From Chryseobacterium herbae (GTDB lineage Bacteria; Bacteroidota; Bacteroidia; Flavobacteriales; Weeksellaceae), in contig NZ_JAOAMU010000007.1 of assembly GCF_025154075.1 (NCBI RefSeq), forward strand, positions 1 through 64,000: a DNA stretch of 64,000 bases. The letters are read 5' to 3'. Of the stretch, positions 35,543 to 43,938 are shown in pieces; the first letter of the stretch is position 1, and each line of letters opens with the position of its first letter. The notes under the pieces were generated by a model that worked only from the letters and a program-made list of their open reading frames with translations, was not told where the DNA came from and did not search any database. The position numbers and the translations under genes were made by a program.

Positions 35543-37312
35543 ATGAACAGAAAAATTCAATTATTATCCATATTATTTTTAGGGTTTTCGCAGTTTGCGT
35601 TTTCCCAGATCAAGGAGGAAAAACTGATTCTTAATAAGAAGCGGGAGCCGGAGGTGAAGAAGATCGAGAAGAAGAAAACCTCTGTGGAGACCATCAAAAA
35701 TTATCCGCCGGAAGAGAAATCCCAAAACCCTGTGAAATATACCATCACAGATGTGCCTGCGGTTTCGGATTTTAAAACATCTACCATTCAGGGGCAGGAT
35801 GTCACTCCGAAATTTGAAGGAACAGCTCAGAACAACTATGTGCAGTTTGGAATGGGGAATTTTGGGAAGATTTTGGGTGATGCCAATATTTCCAAAACCC
35901 TTGACAATAAACTGGAAGTAGGGGCGGATTTCCATTTTCTTTCCACTTTGGGTCTGAAAAAAGAATATGCCTGGGATTCCAAGCAGAGTTCTACGGCGAT
36001 TGGGGCGTATTTAAATTCATACGGTGAAAAAGGAAAATTCAATCTGAATGCTGAGTATGGACTGGATAATAACAGATATTACGGAATTTATGCCATGGAG
36101 CCTTCTGCAGACGTTGATCTGAAGCAAAGGGTAAGTCAGTTTAAGGTGAACGGATATTATGATTTTTATTCTAATGAAATCTTAAATGATGTAAGGGTAA
36201 AATCTTCTTTCCTGAAAGATCATTTTGATGCACAGGAAAACCAGGTTTCCATTTTGGCGAATCTTTCCAAGCATGCGGTGGAGATCGGTAAGTCGGGAAT
36301 TGTTTTAAATGCTGACTTAGGCGTTGGGCTAGAAGCTGTGAAAGCAGATTTTGGGATTGTCAACAAAAATTCATCCAATTTCTTTAAAACAAGCCTTACC
36401 CCGAAAGTAACCTTCAGAAAAGGAGATTCCTACTTAATGCTAGGTTCCGGATTCTCTTTCCTGAATGCTAAGAATTCAAATGATGCCCTTGGAGGAGAAG
36501 TGAAAAATAATAAAACGTACTGGTTTCCACAGGCTGAGTTCCAGGTGGCTGCTGCTAAAGAATTTAAATTCTACGGTGGGGTAGACGGCGGATTGAAGCT
36601 GAATACCTACGGGGATCTTCTGCAAGCGAATCCATTCGTGCTTTCTGACCAGTTTTTGAAGCCAACAGAGACACAATATCATTTTTATGTAGGTTTACGT
36701 GGAGACATCGACGAAACATTTAAATATGACTTCTCTGCAGGGTACGGAAAAATGAGGAATATTATGTTCTTCCAGGGGAATAGTATTTTGGATAATGCCT
36801 ATAGCCTGAACCGTTCTGCCTACAATTTTGCGAACACATTCTCGGCCGTATATGATGACGGAAATGTAAGTGATATCAAGGGGAGTGTACAGTATTTCCC
36901 ACTTGAAAATCTGATTTTAGACGGAGAAGTAAGGTTTACAAAGTATGATCTGAAGAATTATGCAGATATTTATAACGTTCCTTTAGTGAATGCAAGCATC
37001 GGAGCAAAATATACCATGCTTGATAAAAAGCTATTGTTAGGATTCAAAGGAATCTTCGCAAGTGACAGAACCACAAACTCTTTCGCGATCGAAGGAGTGG
37101 CCAATCCGAACATGGTTTACCAGTCTACAGAGAACAAAAATGATAAAGTTGGGGGCTATGCAGATTTAAATCTTTCCGCAGAGTACAAATTTTACAAAAA
37201 TTTCAGTATTTTCGCACTCGGAAATAATCTTCTGAACTCAAACTACCAAACGTATAAAGGCTATAAAGTCTTAGGCGCGCAGGTTGTGGGAGGAGTGAAA
37301 ATTACATTCTAA
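35543..37312 (+). CDS. TonB-receptor-like outer-membrane barrel without plug
   Basis: A 589-residue protein with a signal peptide (MNRKIQLLSILFLGFSQFAF). A charged Lys/Glu-rich linker (about 25-70) replaces the plug domain, then beta-barrel strands continue to the last residue (AQVVGGVKITF, C-terminal Phe). Strands such as YAWDSKQSSTAIGAYLNSYG and FSIFALGNNLLNSNYQTYKG resemble the barrels of TonB-dependent receptors, and such proteins are often annotated so. With no plug it is more likely a structural or assembly partner of the upstream TPR protein. The 97-bp gap to that gene has a dyad of ATAAAGTATAATGTA / TACATTATAC type. Confidence 0.8.
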   Translation: MNRKIQLLSILFLGFSQFAFSQIKEEKLILNKKREPEVKKIEKKKTSVETIKNYPPEEKSQNPVKYTITDVPAVSDFKTSTIQGQDVTPKFEGTAQNNYVQFGMGNFGKILGDANISKTLDNKLEVGADFHFLSTLGLKKEYAWDSKQSSTAIGAYLNSYGEKGKFNLNAEYGLDNNRYYGIYAMEPSADVDLKQRVSQFKVNGYYDFYSNEILNDVRVKSSFLKDHFDAQENQVSILANLSKHAVEIGKSGIVLNADLGVGLEAVKADFGIVNKNSSNFFKTSLTPKVTFRKGDSYLMLGSGFSFLNAKNSNDALGGEVKNNKTYWFPQAEFQVAAAKEFKFYGGVDGGLKLNTYGDLLQANPFVLSDQFLKPTETQYHFYVGLRGDIDETFKYDFSAGYGKMRNIMFFQGNSILDNAYSLNRSAYNFANTFSAVYDDGNVSDIKGSVQYFPLENLILDGEVRFTKYDLKNYADIYNVPLVNASIGAKYTMLDKKLLLGFKGIFASDRTTNSFAIEGVANPNMVYQSTENKNDKVGGYADLNLSAEYKFYKNFSIFALGNNLLNSNYQTYKGYKVLGAQVVGGVKITF

Positions 37313-37378
37313 TACAAGTAATGAGTGATTGGTAATCGGTAATGTTTACACAATTGATTACCAATTACTCATACAAAA

Positions 37379-37452
37379 GGCTGCGTAGTTCAACTGGATA
37401 GAATATCAGATTTCGGCTCTGAGGGTTGGGGGTTCGAATCCCTCCGTGGTCA
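37379..37452 (+). tRNA. tRNA-Arg (anticodon UCG)
   Basis: A full cloverleaf can be drawn: acceptor GGCTGCG/CGTGGTC (three G-U pairs), D stem GTTC/GAAT, anticodon stem TCAGA/TCTGA with loop TTTCGGC (anticodon TCG at 37413-37415), a 5-nt variable loop and T arm GGGGG-TTCGAAT-CCCTC, discriminator A. CCA is not encoded. It is followed by a terminator and then by AT-rich accessory genes, as expected of a tRNA used as an integration site. The weak acceptor stem might hint at partial replacement of its 3' end. Confidence 0.88.
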
Positions 37453-37462
37453 CAAACGCCCA

Positions 37463-37501
37463 AATGGCTCTAATTTAATCCAAATTGAGCCATTTTTTTT
37501 G
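37463..37501 (+). terminator. Rho-independent terminator after the tRNA
   Basis: AATGGCTC-AATTT pairs with AAATT-GAGCCATT, followed by eight Ts. Confidence 0.88.
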
Positions 37502-37652
37502 TTTTTGATTCCAGAATAATCCAGATTAATCTTTTTTAGTTTTTTAGTAAATTTAGGTTCGAAATAAAAACTAATAATTTTTAGTAATGATACCTCTTAC
37601 AAATTACTAAGATTCTCTTGGAACATTAAAATGTATTGTTGCCGATGATAAA

Positions 37653-38165
37653 ATGATACGGAAAATGCTCAGAGATGGAGATGGGCCCACTGTTATAATG
37701 AATAAAAGTATACAACATTTGGCGCAATTTGATCGAGAGAATCCCGATGTTATTACAATAGATTCTGGCGTAGTAAATACGGTTTCAAAAAATATAGGAA
37801 ATAAAAAGTATATTGATAATTTAGCAGAAATAATAATTCATGAAGGTGGTCATTGGGCAGACTATACAATTGACCATGCTTCCAAGGAATCTGAACCACT
37901 TTTTAAGACGAGTTTTAAATCAAAAAGTGGTATTGGAGATGCAGGAGATAATTGGGAAGCTGTTTATTTTGGAACAGATACTCAATTTTCTGCTTCTGAT
38001 CGTGATATAATTAGTGAAAAGTTTGATGGAATTAGGAGGAATAATGCTGCAAAAGATTTTAGGCAACAACGTGAAATCGGGGACTTGAAATCACAAAAAA
38101 AGCCATCTATTTTAGATATTTATAAAAAACCAAAAGATAATTTGCGAGTAAGACCATGTTATTAA
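37653..38165 (+). CDS. HExxH metallopeptidase-like toxin C-terminal fragment
   Basis: A 170-residue protein without signal peptide. IIIHEGGHWADY carries the zinc-metallopeptidase signature HExxH (His63, Glu64, His67) with an Asp three residues later as a possible third ligand. Size and composition resemble C-terminal toxin domains of polymorphic (Rhs/T6SS/T9SS-linked) toxins, and the frame is open about 16 codons further upstream with protein-like sequence (LGTLKCIVADDK), so this may be a toxin tip that lost its delivery domain. It lies 150 bp after the tRNA terminator and 19 bases before a lipoprotein gene that fits the immunity role. Toxicity is inferred; orphan toxin tips of this sort are common in displaced cassettes. 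Confidence 0.6.
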   Translation: MIRKMLRDGDGPTVIMNKSIQHLAQFDRENPDVITIDSGVVNTVSKNIGNKKYIDNLAEIIIHEGGHWADYTIDHASKESEPLFKTSFKSKSGIGDAGDNWEAVYFGTDTQFSASDRDIISEKFDGIRRNNAAKDFRQQREIGDLKSQKKPSILDIYKKPKDNLRVRPCY

Positions 38166-38184
38166 CCCAAAATCCCTAAATAAT

Positions 38185-38874
38185 ATGAATTTTAAAACTA
38201 AAATAGTTATGATTTTATTATCCTCTTTATTACTTACGAATTGTAAGGAGGAATTGAAAAAATGTGTAAGCCAATCTACCGATACTAATGTAAAACTATA
38301 TAATGATTTAACAGATCAGTTGATATTTTATTATTTTGGAGATAATTATTTAGGTGAAAAAAAATATTTTGATAGTTTAAGAGTAGCTTGGCTTAAAAAT
38401 AGTGATGATAAATATGGCGAAGAGAGGACAAAAGCTCATAACAACCTTTTTAATAATCCTGAAAAATTTTGCAATTTGTATATAGATTCTACTAAAAATA
38501 AAAATATATATTTCTGGACAGATAATACCGAAGTTTATTTAAAACGCATAAAAAGAACGAAGGATTCTTTTAAAGACTTTTCTAATAGTCCAGATATTAA
38601 AAATTTAAGCATACGAAGTTCTATAAAAGCAAATCAATTTAATTTGTGTACCGCAAAAGTCCTAGATCTGGCAGAGTATGATAAACATACAAATGAATGT
38701 GAGATAGGAGTAGTATATTTTTCAGAGATTGTATTTGATCCTTCTAAAAAAAGAGCATTAGTATTTGTTGAACATTATTTAAAAAATTATCTGCATAGAG
38801 CCTTTGTATTTGAACTAATATTGCATGATAATTATTGGGAAATAGAAGATTCTATGTTAGTGTCAACTTCCTAA
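38185..38874 (+). CDS. Putative immunity lipoprotein
   Basis: A 229-residue protein with a lipoprotein signal (MNFKTKIVMILLSSLLLTNC, Cys20 lipidated). The mature part is rich in Asn, Lys and aromatic residues, is strongly AT-biased and carries several cysteines (KKCVS, NLCTAK, TNECE). No family is recognised. Nineteen bases after the HExxH fragment, co-directional and periplasmic-facing, it fits an immunity protein against a toxin that acts in the periplasm. That role is from context only. Confidence 0.55.
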   Translation: MNFKTKIVMILLSSLLLTNCKEELKKCVSQSTDTNVKLYNDLTDQLIFYYFGDNYLGEKKYFDSLRVAWLKNSDDKYGEERTKAHNNLFNNPEKFCNLYIDSTKNKNIYFWTDNTEVYLKRIKRTKDSFKDFSNSPDIKNLSIRSSIKANQFNLCTAKVLDLAEYDKHTNECEIGVVYFSEIVFDPSKKRALVFVEHYLKNYLHRAFVFELILHDNYWEIEDSMLVSTS

Positions 38875-38923
38875 TTTCTGGCTCTTTTCTTTTTTCTCAT
38901 GAAATTTAGAAGAAGAACAACAC

Positions 38924-38953
38924 AAAAGCCAACTTTTTAGGAGTTGGCTTTTT
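38924..38953. terminator. Bidirectional terminator
   Basis: AAAAGCCAACT / AGTTGGCTTTT with a 7-nt loop and T-runs on both strands, placed between the convergent immunity lipoprotein and ParE-like genes. Confidence 0.85.
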
Positions 38954-39224
38954 ATATATCATTGTATTTTTGGTCGTCTTGCGAAGTGTTGAAAACCGCT
39001 TTAATAAAGATGATTTTCAAGTTTTCATCTATGGTATAGAAAACAATATAGGGAAATTTTTTCATTGGTTTTCCTCGGAACTCTTGAAAGAAAAATCTAA
39101 AATACCTAGTTTTTAAGATGTCTTTGAAAGTTTTTTTGTAATCATCAATAAAAAGCTTTGCTACTTTTGGAGAAATCCCGATGTCGCGGATTTGTAATCC
39201 GTGACAACTCATAACAATACCCAC
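38952..39224 (-). CDS. ParE/RelE-like toxin, N-terminally atypical, no antitoxin
   Basis: A 90-residue protein whose C-terminal half has the ParE/RelE-superfamily pattern: YFRFFFQEFRGKPMKKFPYI, FYTIDENLKIIFIKAVFNTS and an ending like the RDP box (SQDDQKY). The first 20 residues do not look like the usual ParE N-terminus. No antitoxin gene is found on either side, whereas functional pairs have one adjacent. It may be a decayed or solitary toxin. Family assignment is moderate; activity doubtful. Confidence 0.55.
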   Translation of the reverse strand: MGIVMSCHGLQIRDIGISPKVAKLFIDDYKKTFKDILKTRYFRFFFQEFRGKPMKKFPYIVFYTIDENLKIIFIKAVFNTSQDDQKYNDI

Positions 39225-39371
39225 GCAATTTAAGTAGGTAAAGTCTGTAGCGATACGTTTTTTTACAGATCATTATTTTGATATGTTCAAAAAATTAATA
39301 TATCGCCTATAATAGCTCTCAGAATATTATTATACACAGTGTTTCATGCTGTCCAATGATATGGTAGTAAA

Positions 39372-39487
39372 AAAAATTTGTCACAATAGTAGTTAATTAT
39401 TCCGGAATCAGAGTTTTGGCTCGCAGTGGGGAAAATGATAAACAAGTTTATGATGATATTGTAAAGGCTGTGTTATCGATTTTGTAA
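39372..39487 (+). pseudogene. Short 3' gene remnant
   Basis: An open stretch without a start codon, ending VLARSGENDKQVYDDIVKAV-LSIL and TAA at 39485-39487. Residue use is protein-like, and it is cut off upstream by a stop. No family is recognised. The rest of 39225-39754 holds only the tRNA-like fragment and a terminator. Confidence 0.35.
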
Positions 39488-39587
39488 AAAATATTCTAAA
39501 TATCTAAAATTACAAGGTTTTTAAAATAAAAATCATAATCTATAAGATGTGTAGTGACGCAAGCTTATTCAAATCTTCTACAAAAGT

Positions 39588-39614
39588 GTTCGAAAAATGT
39601 ACCTCTGCGGTCAC
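39588..39614 (+). other. tRNA 3'-end-like fragment, possible attachment-site remnant
   Basis: GTTCGAA followed by CCTCTGCGGTCACA echoes the T-loop and acceptor end of the tRNA-Arg (GTTCGAA ... CCTCCGTGGTCACA at 37431-37453). The match is imperfect (two substitutions in the last 14 bases plus an insertion). Confidence 0.3.
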
Positions 39615-39628
39615 AGTTTTAAATAAAT

Positions 39629-39660
39629 AACCTGCTGTTTTTTACAGCAGGTTGTTTTGT
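39629..39660 (+). terminator. Rho-independent terminator
   Basis: A 10-bp perfect stem AACCTGCTGT / ACAGCAGGTT, a 5-nt T loop, then GTTTTG T-rich tail. Confidence 0.8.
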
Positions 39661-39754
39661 TTTTTGCCTTCTCTTCTATACAGCGATGCCCCTCACTACT
39701 GCACAATTATGTCAAAGGGTTATCTTTCTCAAAGAATAATTGATGGGTCGTCAA

Positions 39755-39841
39755 TTACAAATTCCATAATCCTGAAGGATTATGTTTCATAAGTTTTGCT
39801 GTTAGAGGCTGTATCCGGTTTTCCAGTTCTTCTCTGTCCAT
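39755..39841 (-). CDS. Putative 28-aa protein
   Basis: ATG at 39841, preceded by AGGAG seven bases upstream of the start, gives a short hydrophilic peptide MDREELENRIQPL... ending PSGLWNL. It follows the 54-aa ORF at 39890-40054 by 48 bases on the same strand and could be its operon partner. No family is recognised; it might be the front of a truncated gene. Confidence 0.35.
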   Translation of the reverse strand: MDREELENRIQPLTAKLMKHNPSGLWNL

Positions 39842-39889
39842 GGTATAAAGCTCCTACCCGTTGAATATGTAAATTAAATCAATTTCAAC

Positions 39890-40054
39890 TTAGGACTCTT
39901 CATTTTTTGGCTTAAAGTTTCTTCCGGCGCCTTGTCTTAGGAATGTGATTTTTCCTTGTGTTTGCTTAGCTTTTTCAAGAACTTCCATAGCTCTTGTTCG
40001 TTCGTTCATTTTACCGGCATGTGTTATACTGCCTTGATTTTCACTTTTTTTCAT
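39890..40054 (-). CDS. Putative 54-aa basic protein
   Basis: ATG at 40054 and TAA at 39890-39892. The product opens MKKSENQGSITHAGKMNERT, has a helical middle (RAMEVLEKAKQTQGK) and a basic end (RQGAGRNFKPKN). Codon and residue use are protein-like, and its start is 22 bases from that of the divergent 68-aa membrane protein, hinting at a shared promoter. No family is recognised. Within the accessory island it may belong to a mobile element. Confidence 0.45.
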   Translation of the reverse strand: MKKSENQGSITHAGKMNERTRAMEVLEKAKQTQGKITFLRQGAGRNFKPKNEES

Positions 40055-40075
40055 ACATCAATATAGTGAAAATAA

Positions 40076-40282
40076 TTGACAAACACAAATATTAAACATT
40101 CCCCCTCACTTCCGGGTAGCGATTTGTTGTGGGTTGTGGTAATTGTTTTGTTGGTTACACTTATTGTTTTTGCAACAGTTATCCAAAGGACTTTAACTGG
40201 TCTTCATGGCTTTCAGAAAAATCGTGAGAGTTTGGAGAAACGAAAAAGTAAGCCTTATTTCTTAGAGGAAAATAAAAAGTAA
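40076..40282 (+). CDS. Small single-pass membrane protein
   Basis: A 68-residue ORF with a TTG start: a polar N-terminus, one hydrophobic helix (LLWVVVIVLLVTLIVFATVI, about 18-37) and a basic cytoplasmic tail (KNRESLEKRKSKPYF). It is divergent from the 54-aa ORF and followed 9 bases after its stop by a strong terminator, which supports a real gene. No family or function is recognised. Confidence 0.45.
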   Translation: MTNTNIKHSPSLPGSDLLWVVVIVLLVTLIVFATVIQRTLTGLHGFQKNRESLEKRKSKPYFLEENKK

Positions 40283-40290
40283 GTAGAGTA

Positions 40291-40324
40291 AAAATCCCCG
40301 ATATTATTCGGGGATTTGTTTTAT
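40291..40324. terminator. Bidirectional terminator
   Basis: AAATCCCCGA / TCGGGGATTT with Ts on both sides, between the convergent small membrane protein and the secreted protein gene. Confidence 0.85.
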
Positions 40325-40342
40325 TAAAAATTTAAGTTTTTC

Positions 40343-40816
40343 TTATTGGTAAATATATTGTGTCATGAACCCCATGTCTATAAATGTTAGACTTTGTAAA
40401 CCTGGCATTGTTATTTTCCATCCGTTAGGTGTTGGAACCTGAGTAAAATTTGTACAACTTGTTCCTGCCATCCCGGCAAAATTACTTACTGTAGTATAAA
40501 ATCTCATGCCTCTAAATATTACATCCGTTGTAGTACTGCATACCGGAGTTGGAGATGCACCACATACATAGGCGTGTGTAAGTTGGTTAGCTGGAACTAC
40601 AACGCCGGTATTCATAATTGTAAGAACATTTGAACTTGTCAGTTTCAACGGAATCATGTCTCCATCGTAACAACCCATTCCATTAGCTGGACTTGAATAA
40701 TAAACATATAAACCTTCTACGTTGTAACTTCCAAAATTATAATAAAAGGTTGGGACTGCCGTTGCAAAATTAACTGCGCCAAATACAAGCGCAAGTGATA
40801 AAAGGATCTTTTTCAT
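40343..40816 (-). CDS. Secreted hypothetical protein
   Basis: A 157-residue protein with a signal peptide (MKKILLSLALVFGAVNFATA). The mature part is small-residue and Thr rich with five cysteines (GMGCYDGD, YVCGASPTPVCS, GTSCTNF), suggesting disulfide bonds in the periplasm or outside. No domain is recognised. It starts 2 bases after the stop of the lipoprotein gene at 40819-41175, so the two form an operon. Confidence 0.65.
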   Translation of the reverse strand: MKKILLSLALVFGAVNFATAVPTFYYNFGSYNVEGLYVYYSSPANGMGCYDGDMIPLKLTSSNVLTIMNTGVVVPANQLTHAYVCGASPTPVCSTTTDVIFRGMRFYTTVSNFAGMAGTSCTNFTQVPTPNGWKITMPGLQSLTFIDMGFMTQYIYQ

Positions 40817-40818
40817 GA

Positions 40819-41175
40819 TTATTTTTTTAAGTTAAATGCTGTAAGTATAATAGTTTTGTAATCGTCGCCAAATTTATTAATGGCATCTTCCGTATATCCA
40901 TTTTCTATAAGAAGTTGTTTGCATTTTGGCAGTAATTTCATTGCCATATCTTTTTGCACTTCCTCCTTAGTTAAGCCGGAAACAGAGGAATGATAATCGT
41001 TTGTTGTAAAATGTTTGAGAAGATTATCGATTTCTTGCTGAGTTTTGCTTACAGACTTTTTCGCTGTTACCACCTGATTCTGGTCTTGAACTTCCTTTTC
41101 TTGATGAGAATCGTCTGAGCAACTAGTAAAAACTAGTGTAATTGCACAAATTAATGTAAAAAGTGATTTTTTCAT
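40819..41175 (-). CDS. Small lipoprotein
   Basis: A 118-residue protein; the start at 41175 yields a lipoprotein signal MKKSLFTLICAITLVFTSCS with Cys19 for lipidation. The earlier start at 41280 would place 35 non-signal residues in front. The mature part is helical and charged (EEVQKDMAMKLLPKCKQLLI, ENGYTEDAINKFGDDY). No family is recognised. It is the first gene of a two-gene unit with the secreted protein. Confidence 0.65.
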   Translation of the reverse strand: MKKSLFTLICAITLVFTSCSDDSHQEKEVQDQNQVVTAKKSVSKTQQEIDNLLKHFTTNDYHSSVSGLTKEEVQKDMAMKLLPKCKQLLIENGYTEDAINKFGDDYKTIILTAFNLKK

Positions 41176-41278
41176 AAAAATATATAATTTGGTGTTAATA
41201 AAGTGAAGATAATGTATATAATCGAAATATAAACATTGTTTATTAACTTTATTTTTAATATTGCGCAAAAATAATATC

Positions 41279-41410
41279 ATGTCAAAGTTGGTTGTTTTAA
41301 AATTATTTGACTATCAAATGAAAAGGAGATTGAAGAGGGCAGGCGATGGAAGTATTATCAAAGACTCTCATTTTGAAGAAGTTCATTTGAAGCTTCGGGA
41401 ATCTCATTAA
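41279..41410 (+). CDS. Doubtful 43-aa ORF
   Basis: ATG at 41279 to TAA at 41408-41410; a basic peptide (MKRRLKRAGDGSIIKDSHFE in its middle). Residue use is plausible for protein, but there is no clear ribosome site and no family; it may be another gene remnant of the island. Confidence 0.25.
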   Translation: MSKLVVLKLFDYQMKRRLKRAGDGSIIKDSHFEEVHLKLRESH

Positions 41411-41439
41411 AACAAAAAAAAACCAACTCTCGTCAGGAT

Positions 41440-41568
41440 TTACTCATCAATTTTATATTTTTCTACGTCAAAATCAAAAAGCTCTTTTGGATGAATTTGT
41501 AATGCTACAGCAAATTTTGTCATACTTTTTAAAGTTAGATTTCTTTTCCCTTTTTCATATTTAGCACC
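41440..41568 (-). pseudogene. 3' remnant of an XRE-family HTH regulator
   Basis: The minus-strand frame reads AKYEKGKRNLTLKSMTKFAV then ALQIHPKELFDFD, matching the last helices and tail of Xre/HTH_3 domains (E-x-GKRxPTL...LALxVxPxELF). An in-frame stop precedes it and no N-terminal helices follow upstream, so only the end of the gene survives. Confidence 0.6.
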
Positions 41569-41699
41569 TTACTCAAAATTCAATTAAGTAAAATATCATT
41601 TCTTTTGTGGTACCTCGTTTATTTTTTACGTTAAAACCTCATTTTTCGCCTCTATTGGCTTGTAAATTGATATCACAAGCTTTATCGAATTCTTTGATT

Positions 41700-43502
41700 A
41701 TGATAAATAAACTGCCTGTAATTTTAATTTTCTTTTTAAGTGGCTTTTCCCTTCTGAACGCGCAGGAGAAAAAGGATTCGCTTTATTATAAAATAGAGAA
41801 CTTTTCAGATAAAACAAAAGTCACCAAGTTCATTCACCGGTTCATATTTCGCAGACAGGCGGATTCGGCATCTGTTAGAACAACAACTGAGAAATTGTTG
41901 CAGGAAACTCATAACGGGAAATACATCAGAAATATCCGGATAGAAACCATTGACCCCTTTGGATACGGCTCGAAAGAGAAAAAAGAAAAAACCAAATGGT
42001 ACGACTGGTTTACCAATCATCTTCATGCCAATACAAGAGATAATACCATTAATAACTATTTGCTTTTTAAGGAAGGTGAGGAATATAATGCCCAGAAACT
42101 TTACGAATCCGAGCGTTTACTGAGAACAATGCCTTTTATTAACAGAGTAAATATCAGTGTTTCCGACAGCACATCCGGCAAGGATTCTATCGATGTTGTG
42201 GTAAAAGTCCTTGACTCCTGGAGTTTAAAGCCAAGAGTTAGTTATTCAGGAAGTAAAATTGGTTTGGGAGTTACCGAAGAAAATATGCTGGGATTAGGAC
42301 ACGAATTGAATTTGCTGTATAGAAACGATTCCAAAGAAAAGCAGGATTATCTTTTAGGAAGTTACACTGCATATAACCTTTGGGGGTCTTATATCAACGC
42401 TCAGGTCCTGGGAGAAAGAGATTTTTTGAGAAATGAAAGAATCAATTTCAATGTCAGAAGGGATTTCTTCTCACCGCTGACAAAATGGGCCGGTGGTTTT
42501 ACTTTCGAGTATTTTATGCGAAATGTAGCACTTCCGACCGCTACGGATACTAAATTTCCGGAAGTTCAAATCAAGGTGTACAGTCAGGATTTGTGGGGTG
42601 GTTATCAGATTCCAGTTTCAGCTGATTCTAAGGAAAGAGTCAACAGTAATATTGCCTTAATAGGAAGATTCCAGAATTATCAATACAAAGACAGTCCCGG
42701 AATCGATCAGTATCAGTATTTCAGCTCGTACAGCAGTTTTCTGATGTCTTTAGGGTTTATTCGCCGAAATTTCTCGGTTCAGAAGAATATTTTTCAATAT
42801 GATTTGCCGGAGGATATTGCGTATGGAAATACCGTTAATTTGACTGCCGGAGCTTTATCAAGAAGTAAAGACGTGATGCCTTATGTAGGCGTTTCTGCAT
42901 CTTATGGTAATTTTATAAAAATCGGTTATTTCAATGTGAAAGCTGAGTTTGGACGGTTTTTTAATGAAAACAGTCAAAATCGCGAATCTTTCCGTTTGGA
43001 TGGAACCTATTTTACCAATCTCATGGACTGGAAATTTGCCAAAGCAAGACATTTCTTTTCCCCGACTTTAGCATTGGGAAATCCTCAGCATAATTATTCT
43101 TACAAAGACAGGATTAATATTTCTGCTGCTGACGAATTTCCTGTTTACAATTCGGATTTTATCGGAACTAAAAAATTGGTTTTAAGATATCAGCTTCAGC
43201 TTTTTGTCAATAAAACATGGAAGAACTTCCACTTCAGCCCGTACTTAACTGCCGCAGTCGGCTGGTTGGGAATGCCGGATGACAGACTGCTTAAAACTAC
43301 AGCCAATACAAAAATAGGCGTGGGTGTATTGATCAATAATCCGTTTTTGGTTTTCAACAGAATTCAGATTTCTTTTACGTATTATCCACGTGTTCCTTTC
43401 GATAATAACTCTGTTTTTGATTTTAACAGCAACCGGAATAATATTCTGCCGATGAACGGTTTTACAACAGATATTCCGCACTTCGTCAATTTTGGAAACT
43501 GA
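41700..43502 (+). CDS. POTRA-containing outer-membrane barrel protein (BamA/D15-like)
   Basis: A 600-residue protein (ATG at 41700 chosen because it gives the signal peptide MINKLPVILIFFLSGFSLLN). Residues about 110-185 form a POTRA-like unit (LLFKEGEEYNAQKLYESERL then INRVNISVSD... DSIDVVVKVLDSW). The rest is a beta barrel with GLGVTEENMLGLGHELNL, typical of the surface-antigen D15 group, ending in aromatic HFVNFGN. Likely in outer-membrane or surface protein assembly, though it is not the essential BamA, which has five POTRA units. It begins next to the accessory island and appears monocistronic. Confidence 0.78.
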   Translation: MINKLPVILIFFLSGFSLLNAQEKKDSLYYKIENFSDKTKVTKFIHRFIFRRQADSASVRTTTEKLLQETHNGKYIRNIRIETIDPFGYGSKEKKEKTKWYDWFTNHLHANTRDNTINNYLLFKEGEEYNAQKLYESERLLRTMPFINRVNISVSDSTSGKDSIDVVVKVLDSWSLKPRVSYSGSKIGLGVTEENMLGLGHELNLLYRNDSKEKQDYLLGSYTAYNLWGSYINAQVLGERDFLRNERINFNVRRDFFSPLTKWAGGFTFEYFMRNVALPTATDTKFPEVQIKVYSQDLWGGYQIPVSADSKERVNSNIALIGRFQNYQYKDSPGIDQYQYFSSYSSFLMSLGFIRRNFSVQKNIFQYDLPEDIAYGNTVNLTAGALSRSKDVMPYVGVSASYGNFIKIGYFNVKAEFGRFFNENSQNRESFRLDGTYFTNLMDWKFAKARHFFSPTLALGNPQHNYSYKDRINISAADEFPVYNSDFIGTKKLVLRYQLQLFVNKTWKNFHFSPYLTAAVGWLGMPDDRLLKTTANTKIGVGVLINNPFLVFNRIQISFTYYPRVPFDNNSVFDFNSNRNNILPMNGFTTDIPHFVNFGN

Positions 43503-43611
43503 TCATCAGTTCTTTGAAATTGTATTTAATCTGAATGCAGCTAAGAAAAATGATGACTGATATATCGGTTTATGTTTTCCGATCCTAATAAAAAACGATT
43601 TATAAAGATAA

Positions 43612-43641
43612 AAAAGCTAAACAACACATTGTTTGGCTTTT
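43612..43641 (+). terminator. Hairpin terminator
   Basis: AAGCTAAACAA / TTGTTTGGCTT with one T-G pair, followed by TTGTTTT; ends the outer-membrane gene. The rest of 43503-43938 is AT-rich with no coding frame seen and presumably holds the gnd promoter. Confidence 0.65.
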
Positions 43642-43938
43642 GTTTTACTCATGATTTTGATGAAGAAGCTTTCATTACTGTTTTTTGGGTTGAATGAATA
43701 GTGATTTTTGATAATTTAGAGGATATTAATTATAAATCCTCATATAGTGACTTGTGTAGGTTTATTTTATTTTAAATATTTGATATTTAGTGCTTTGCAA
43801 GCTTTAAAGAGTGCGATTTTAATTCATGAATTTTCGTTATTGTATTTTGAGAAACTTTTTTCTACCCTTTTATTTTTTTCCTGATAGGCATTTACGTAAT
43901 TTTATTCTCTGTATAACAGAATTCATATTAAAAAGTAA

